Below are positions 6,560 to 9,952 of a stretch of 9,952 nt of DNA, piece after piece. Source of the DNA: Candidatus Avimonoglobus intestinipullorum. GTDB lineage: Bacteria; Bacillota; Clostridia; UBA1381. The translations under genes and the position numbers were made by a program. Where the stretch lies: NCBI GenBank assembly GCA_018714645.1, contig DVND01000122.1:1-9952 (forward strand). The letters run 5' to 3'. The notes under the pieces are model-generated. The model searched no databases. It was not told where the DNA came from and was given only the letters and a program-made list of their open reading frames with translations. Positions within the stretch are counted from its first letter, which is position 1. Every line of letters begins with the position of its first letter.

Positions 6560-7492
6560 TTATGAACCTCCCAATGCGCTGACATCTCTGCCAACATCCG
6601 TCCCCAAATCACAGGTATACACCCATTCCACCCGGTCGCCCTCCCGCAGCTGATACCGGGAACATCCATAACTTGGAAACCAGCCGTTCACCTTATAAAG
6701 CCAGCCGGAAAGCTCGCCGCAGTCCATTTCATAAAGGTTCCCAATCCCTTCAATATACGCGCTCTTGTAAATGGGGGTATTCTGATATTCAAAATGGATT
6801 TTATTGCGCTTCATTTCACGCAGCAACAAATTGAACACGCTCTCGCCCTCGTAAAACGTCACCGTCTGCTCCGCCAGGATCACACCGTCCCCCGGCACAA
6901 GCTCCACCTTTTCGGGATCGAGCCACGCCATGTTCGCTAAAATCGTATCGCACCGCACCGACAGCGTGCAAGTCAATTTTTTATCTGATATCTCCGCATC
7001 CTGAGGGTCTATCGGCGCAGGCATCCCTGCCGGCGCAGCTTCCCCGTTCAGCTGCATCTGCTGCAAAGCTGTGCCTTCCCCGTTTTCCGGTTCAGCAGGC
7101 GCCTCCCCCGCCATCTGCGCCGCCAATTCCACCTTTTCTTCCGCCGTCATCGGCTGGTTATTCTCTTTAACGGGCTTGTTTTCCACCGTAGCAGGTTCGT
7201 CCTTTTCCCGCATCTCCGGCACTACCGGCGCCTTTGATGCCGCCGGCGCAGCCGTCGGTGTTGCAGGCGGCGCGTCTGTCGGCGCAGTGGAATCTTCACC
7301 TGCGCCCGCCGGCGTGGGAGAAACAGCCGCTTCCGCGGGCATTGCAGAAGGGCTGGGAGAAACGGTCCCGCCCGCAGTGACAGTCTGGCCCTGCCCCTGC
7401 GGCCCGGGGGCGCTTCCGCCCCACCAAAACGCCGCTGCCAGCACTGCAAAAATCACAGCGCCCACAATGATTTGAATGCGGTATTTTTTCAT
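6560..7492 (-). CDS. Membrane-anchored DUF4430 (transcobalamin-like C-terminal domain) protein
   Basis: A 310-residue extracytoplasmic protein. Residues 6-24 are a hydrophobic anchor or uncleaved signal. Residues 28-110 are a long Pro/Ala/Thr/Ser-rich linker. Residues 171-207 hold a conserved lead-in (KKLTCTLSVRCDTIL to LVPGDGVIL), and residues 209-300 are the DUF4430 domain, with TVTFYEGESVFNLL, SGWLYKVNGWFPSYGC and the closing GDRVEWVYTCDLG. DUF4430 is the bacterial relative of the C-terminal beta domain of intrinsic factor and transcobalamin. Its bacterial ligand is not established. Five cysteines (175, 181, 258, 277, 294) lie outside the membrane and could form disulfides. It starts 46 bases after the SLH-barrel gene, with GAGGGG seven bases before the ATG, and shares that gene's promoter and the terminator at 6514-6550. 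Confidence 0.9.
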   Translation of the reverse strand: MKKYRIQIIVGAVIFAVLAAAFWWGGSAPGPQGQGQTVTAGGTVSPSPSAMPAEAAVSPTPAGAGEDSTAPTDAPPATPTAAPAASKAPVVPEMREKDEPATVENKPVKENNQPMTAEEKVELAAQMAGEAPAEPENGEGTALQQMQLNGEAAPAGMPAPIDPQDAEISDKKLTCTLSVRCDTILANMAWLDPEKVELVPGDGVILAEQTVTFYEGESVFNLLLREMKRNKIHFEYQNTPIYKSAYIEGIGNLYEMDCGELSGWLYKVNGWFPSYGCSRYQLREGDRVEWVYTCDLGTDVGRDVSALGGS

Positions 7493-7538
7493 AATGCATC
7501 CCCTCTTATAACATCGTTCTTCCCGCGCAGTGTTTCAA

Positions 7539-9155
7539 CTACAATAAATCCGCGCGGTTCAGCAAGTTATACAGCATCTGGGCGATTTCCGCCCGTGTAA
7601 CCGGCTGCTGCGGCAGGATTTCAATGGCATCGTCCGGCAGGATTCCTTCCTGATAGCAAAATGCCAGTGCGCTGTATGCCCAGTCCGCCGCTTCCACATA
7701 ATCGATGAATCCCGCCAAAACGTCCCGGGCCGAAAATGCATCCATCTGCGGATCCATTCCGCAAAGCCCCGCGCCCCGCGCCACCATGGCTGCCGCCTCC
7801 TGGCGGGTAATCGTCCCATCCGGATTGAACGCCGTATCGGAAACGCCGCTGACAATCCCATAGGCATAGGCCGTGTTCACATAAGGGGCAAACCAGACTT
7901 CCGCCGGCACATCGGAAAAGACACCGGTATCCACAATAGGCAAGCCCAGCGCGTTTACGGCAATCGCGGCAAATTCCGCCCGGGTCATGGTCATATCCGG
8001 CGCGAACGTATCCGCATCCATCCCGTTTATAATGCCCCGCTCTGCCAGCGCTTCAATGGCGGCTTTGTTGGGGTGTGCACTGATATCCGCAAAGGTTTTG
8101 CCCGGTTCCCGCACCTCTGCTGCATGTACATCTGTATGTTTCCCGGGAAGGCCGGCCGCCGGCGCATCCCCGTCCGGCACAATCGCAGCGGTATCATCCA
8201 TGCAGTACAGGCCCGGTTTCCCTTCCAGCATCCTCTGGGCGGCAACCACCGCCAAAAAGCCCTGCTCCGTTGTCATCTGGTTCACATCACCCGCCGGCGT
8301 CCGTTTCATTCCGCTGCCTGTCTCATAACAGCCCATCAAATGATCCAACACGGTATTTCCGTTTTTTACAAACCGTGCATCCTCCGTCGGGATTCCCAGT
8401 GCACACAAGGCAATCAACACCTGCGCGCTACTCTCAGAGTTTTCCGCCCCCCAGCTGGAAAATCCGCCGTTTTCATTTTGCTGCCCTGAAAGGTAATCCA
8501 ATGCGGCGTCTATTGCCTTTTGCACATCCGCGCGGCCCTGATAATTTGCCAGCGCCTGCAGCGCCATTGCTGTGACGTCCGGATCGGACGCCGCCCCGTC
8601 GGCCAGCGCCCAGCCTCCATCCGCATGCTGGCTTTCTAAAATTTTTGCAATATACAGCTCCCGGGTAGCCTGGGTGGCTGCCGCGGCATTCTGCGGGATT
8701 TCATAATTCCCGCTGTCCAGTGCAATCAATGCCCACACCGGGCCATTTATCCCCTGCCAAACCACCTGGTCATAATCACCCAGCGGCAGCAGCAAGTTGT
8801 ATCCGGCAACGTCTGCCGGATTTTTCCCGATTGCGGTCAACGCAAGGATCAATCTGGAATACTCCGTGTATTTTTTATCATCCAGAATACCGCCGGTTTC
8901 CTCCAGCTGTGCCTCCACATTTTGAGAGTACTTTTGAAAATACCCCTCCGGCACGGCATATCCGCTGCGGGCGAGGCCGATCACCGCCCAGTCTCCGCCG
9001 GTATCCCCTATGGTTGGATTTGGGACGGCGTCACATATGTATGCGGCCAAACCTTCCGCCACACTGTCCAGCGCGGCATTATCGGATGCAAAAACGCCGC
9101 ATGTCCCATAAAACACCATTATAACAGCCAAAAAAGCACAAATTTTTGTTTTCAT
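7539..9155 (-). CDS. SLH-anchored alpha/alpha-barrel (prenyltransferase-like repeat) surface protein
   Basis: A 538-residue secreted protein. The signal peptide ends at about VFA-23. Residues 25-320 contain helical repeats of the prenyltransferase/squalene-cyclase barrel type: SQHADGGWALADG...DVTAMALQAL at 175-202, QQNENGGFSSWG...SSAQVLIAL at 225-250, and an N-terminal DWAVIGLARSGY at 55-66. Three S-layer homology domains follow at about 354-404, 413-462 and 480-532, each with a Phe-x-Asp or TRxE signature; the third is the most degenerate. SLH domains bind secondary wall polymers and hold the protein to the wall. The barrel probably binds rather than cyclises a ligand, since I see no DXDD-type cyclase motif. 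The start at 9155 gives a clean signal peptide with GAGAGGG eleven bases upstream; an in-frame TTG at 9182 is less likely. Together with the DUF4430 gene it recalls the two domains of intrinsic factor. Confidence 0.9.
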   Translation of the reverse strand: MKTKICAFLAVIMVFYGTCGVFASDNAALDSVAEGLAAYICDAVPNPTIGDTGGDWAVIGLARSGYAVPEGYFQKYSQNVEAQLEETGGILDDKKYTEYSRLILALTAIGKNPADVAGYNLLLPLGDYDQVVWQGINGPVWALIALDSGNYEIPQNAAAATQATRELYIAKILESQHADGGWALADGAASDPDVTAMALQALANYQGRADVQKAIDAALDYLSGQQNENGGFSSWGAENSESSAQVLIALCALGIPTEDARFVKNGNTVLDHLMGCYETGSGMKRTPAGDVNQMTTEQGFLAVVAAQRMLEGKPGLYCMDDTAAIVPDGDAPAAGLPGKHTDVHAAEVREPGKTFADISAHPNKAAIEALAERGIINGMDADTFAPDMTMTRAEFAAIAVNALGLPIVDTGVFSDVPAEVWFAPYVNTAYAYGIVSGVSDTAFNPDGTITRQEAAAMVARGAGLCGMDPQMDAFSARDVLAGFIDYVEAADWAYSALAFCYQEGILPDDAIEILPQQPVTRAEIAQMLYNLLNRADLL

Positions 9156-9194
9156 AAAGTATGATACCCTCTCATTTTCCAATTTTCAGTTTCC

Positions 9195-9223
9195 ATTATA
9201 AAATAAAAACCGCCTTGCGTCAA
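9195..9223 (-). promoter_or_regulatory. Consensus sigma-A promoter of the barrel/DUF4430 operon
   Basis: Minus-strand TTGACG (9223-9218) and a perfect TATAAT (9200-9195) have a 17-base spacer. The start site would be near 9188, about 33 bases before the ATG at 9155. The in-frame TTG at 9182 would be left with almost no leader, which supports the 9155 start. No cobalamin riboswitch fits in this short leader. Confidence 0.88.
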
Positions 9224-9247
9224 CTCTGCCGGATATGTTTTCTATAA

Positions 9248-9276
9248 AAAAAACGGAACCATAAGTTCCGTTTTTT
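9248..9276 (-). terminator. Terminator after the small SLH gene
   Basis: AAAAAACGGAAC (9248-9259) pairs perfectly with GTTCCGTTTTTT (9265-9276) around the loop CATAA. On the minus strand it begins at the SLH stop codon and ends in a T run. It separates the small SLH gene from the promoter of the barrel operon. Confidence 0.93.
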
Positions 9277-9866
9277 AATTGCCGTCCTGAAGCAGCAGCC
9301 CCTGTTCCCGCGCTTCATAGATGATTTTCGCCATGTCTCCCCGGGTGAATAAATCCATTTTATCCGCTTCTTCCTGCGTCAGTATCCCCCGTTCCACAAG
9401 GGTGTTGATTGCCGTCTGCCAATCATTCGGCTGGTTTTGGCTCCGCAGCAGCAGCGATGCAAACTGGCTCGACGTGATTATTTCATTCGGGGCGAATTGG
9501 TTGTCTCCAACTCCCGCCGCAATGCCGTTGTCATATGCAATATTGGCATACTTTGCTCCCCAGTTATCGCTTGCGATATCCGCAAAGTATGAGACTTCAG
9601 ATGTCTGTGCATCCTCCAATCCCAATATCCGCACCAACATTGCCGTTGCTTCAATCCGGCTCAGCGGCTTTAGCGGCTCCGCTCCTTCGTCCGTCCCCGC
9701 AATCAAGCCGTCCTCCATCAATGCGTTGATCTCCGCTTCATAAACCGGCTTTGTGACAAGCAGCTCATCATAGGCCGACTATGGAAAAATCTTCCTCTTC
9801 CGCATAAACTGTGGAACATAAAGAACAACCGATTGCTAAAACCAAAACAATTCCTATTTTTTTCAT
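9275..9866 (-). pseudogene. Small secreted three-SLH protein, interrupted by a one-base frameshift
   Basis: The ATG at 9866, behind AAAGGAGGG, opens a signal peptide (MKKIGIVLVLAIGCSLCS...VYA, then EEEDFS) that reaches a TGA at 9770-9768. The SLH-coding frame is offset by one base. It is open from just after a TAG at 9781-9779 to the stop at 9275 and begins SAYDELLVTKPVYEAEINAL. Joined, they would give about 195 residues: a signal peptide plus three SLH units (starting about YEAEINAL, YFADIASDNW and NDWQTAIN). Total length is 592 bases, one more than a multiple of three. This fits a single-base insertion between about 9781 and 9771. The SLH part shows no other damage, so the lesion is recent or a sequencing error. 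No good independent start was found for the SLH frame; the TTG at 9721 lies inside SLH 1. The protein would have been a small wall-bound SLH module. Confidence 0.75.
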
Positions 9867-9894
9867 GGTATCCCTCCTTTATTCTATTACAACA

Positions 9895-9940
9895 AAAAGG
9901 CAGTATGGCCGGTTCCTACAACCAAATCATACTACCTTTT
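9895..9940 (-). terminator. Terminator of an upstream minus-strand gene outside the window
   Basis: Arms 9940-9928 and 9907-9895 pair over 13 positions. The single non-Watson-Crick pair is G-U on the minus strand but C-A on the plus strand. A T-rich stretch follows on the minus strand. This points to a gene ending just right of the window. The loop is 20 bases, longer than usual. Confidence 0.65.
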
Positions 9941-9952
9941 CATCTAATTGTC
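9926..9952 (-). promoter_or_regulatory. Probable promoter of the small SLH gene, cut by the window edge
   Basis: Minus-strand GACA (9952-9949) is probably the end of a TTGACA -35 whose first two bases lie outside the window. It is followed after exactly 17 bases by TATGAT (9931-9926, five of six). The start site would be near 9919, inside the loop of the hairpin at 9895-9940, about 53 bases before the ATG at 9866. Confidence 0.6.

Noticed and set aside
7071..7475. A Ser/Ala/Gly-rich plus-strand frame that looks like a secreted protein
   Set aside because: It is the complement of the Pro/Ala/Thr linker of the DUF4430 protein; the low complexity is inherited from that linker.
7539..9155. Squalene-hopene cyclase or prenyltransferase enzyme
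   Set aside because: The repeats resemble that barrel, but no cyclase DXDD-type motif is seen, and the protein is secreted and SLH-anchored, which suits a binding role better.
9156..9274. Cobalamin riboswitch in front of the barrel/DUF4430 operon
   Set aside because: The leader from the predicted start site to the ATG is only about 33 bases, far too short for that riboswitch, and the rest of the gap is the promoter and a terminator.
9768..9782. Programmed +1 frameshift joining signal peptide and SLH domains at CTA-TGA, similar to prfB
   Set aside because: The layout resembles a leucine codon before a UGA, but slipping from CUA to UAU would leave a mismatch at the middle anticodon position, and no properly spaced internal Shine-Dalgarno element is seen. 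A mutation or sequence error is simpler.
1..9952. CRISPR array, tRNA, rRNA, insertion sequence or attachment site
   Set aside because: No regularly spaced direct repeats, cloverleaf-like sequence, transposase motif or terminal inverted repeats were found on reading both strands.

Overview
The window looks like chromosomal DNA of a Gram-positive, probably spore-forming Clostridia-type bacterium (Bacillota). This is inferred from several signs. Promoters are sigma-A-like (TTGACA-N17-TATAAT type) and ribosome binding sites are strong AGGAGG types. There are S-layer-homology (SLH) surface proteins, Pro/Thr/Ala-rich secreted-protein linkers, a deacetylase of the spore-cortex PdaA type, and intrinsic terminators between nearly every gene. 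The DNA is moderately GC-rich, so many long open frames are antisense shadows. No phage, transposase, CRISPR, tRNA or rRNA sequence was seen.

Layout, left to right. (1) 25-1506, minus: a secreted protein with an unrecognised N-terminal region, a Pro/Thr linker and a C-terminal copper-amine-oxidase-N-like 'stalk' domain. (2) 1776-2696, minus: a membrane-anchored NodB-fold polysaccharide deacetylase. It is divergent from (3) 2803-3663, plus: a lipoprotein deacetylase of the PdaA type. (4) 3727-4422, plus: RadC with its own near-consensus promoter. (5) A bidirectional terminator at 4421-4450 separates radC from a convergent two-gene operon (6457 to 4449, minus). That operon encodes a radical SAM protein with a helix-hairpin-helix motif and, overlapping it, a DUF4130 protein. 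This is a widespread but functionally unassigned 'DNA modification/repair' pair. (6) 9155 to 6560, minus: a second two-gene operon encoding an SLH-anchored alpha/alpha-barrel (prenyltransferase-like repeat) protein and a membrane-anchored DUF4430 protein. (7) 9866 to 9275, minus: a small secreted three-SLH protein whose frame is broken by one nucleotide near the mature N-terminus.

Most of the genes concern the cell envelope: two peptidoglycan-type deacetylases, two SLH proteins, a stalk-domain protein and a DUF4430 protein. RadC and the radical SAM/DUF4130 pair form a small DNA-metabolism block in the middle. The two most interesting parts are the radical SAM/DUF4130 pair, and the barrel plus DUF4430 operon. 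The latter carries on two polypeptides the two domain types that animal intrinsic factor and transcobalamin carry on one. Transcription units are sharply delimited: promoters at 2732-2760, 3667-3695, 6478-6506 and 9195-9223 all have 17-base spacers, and terminators lie close to almost every stop codon.
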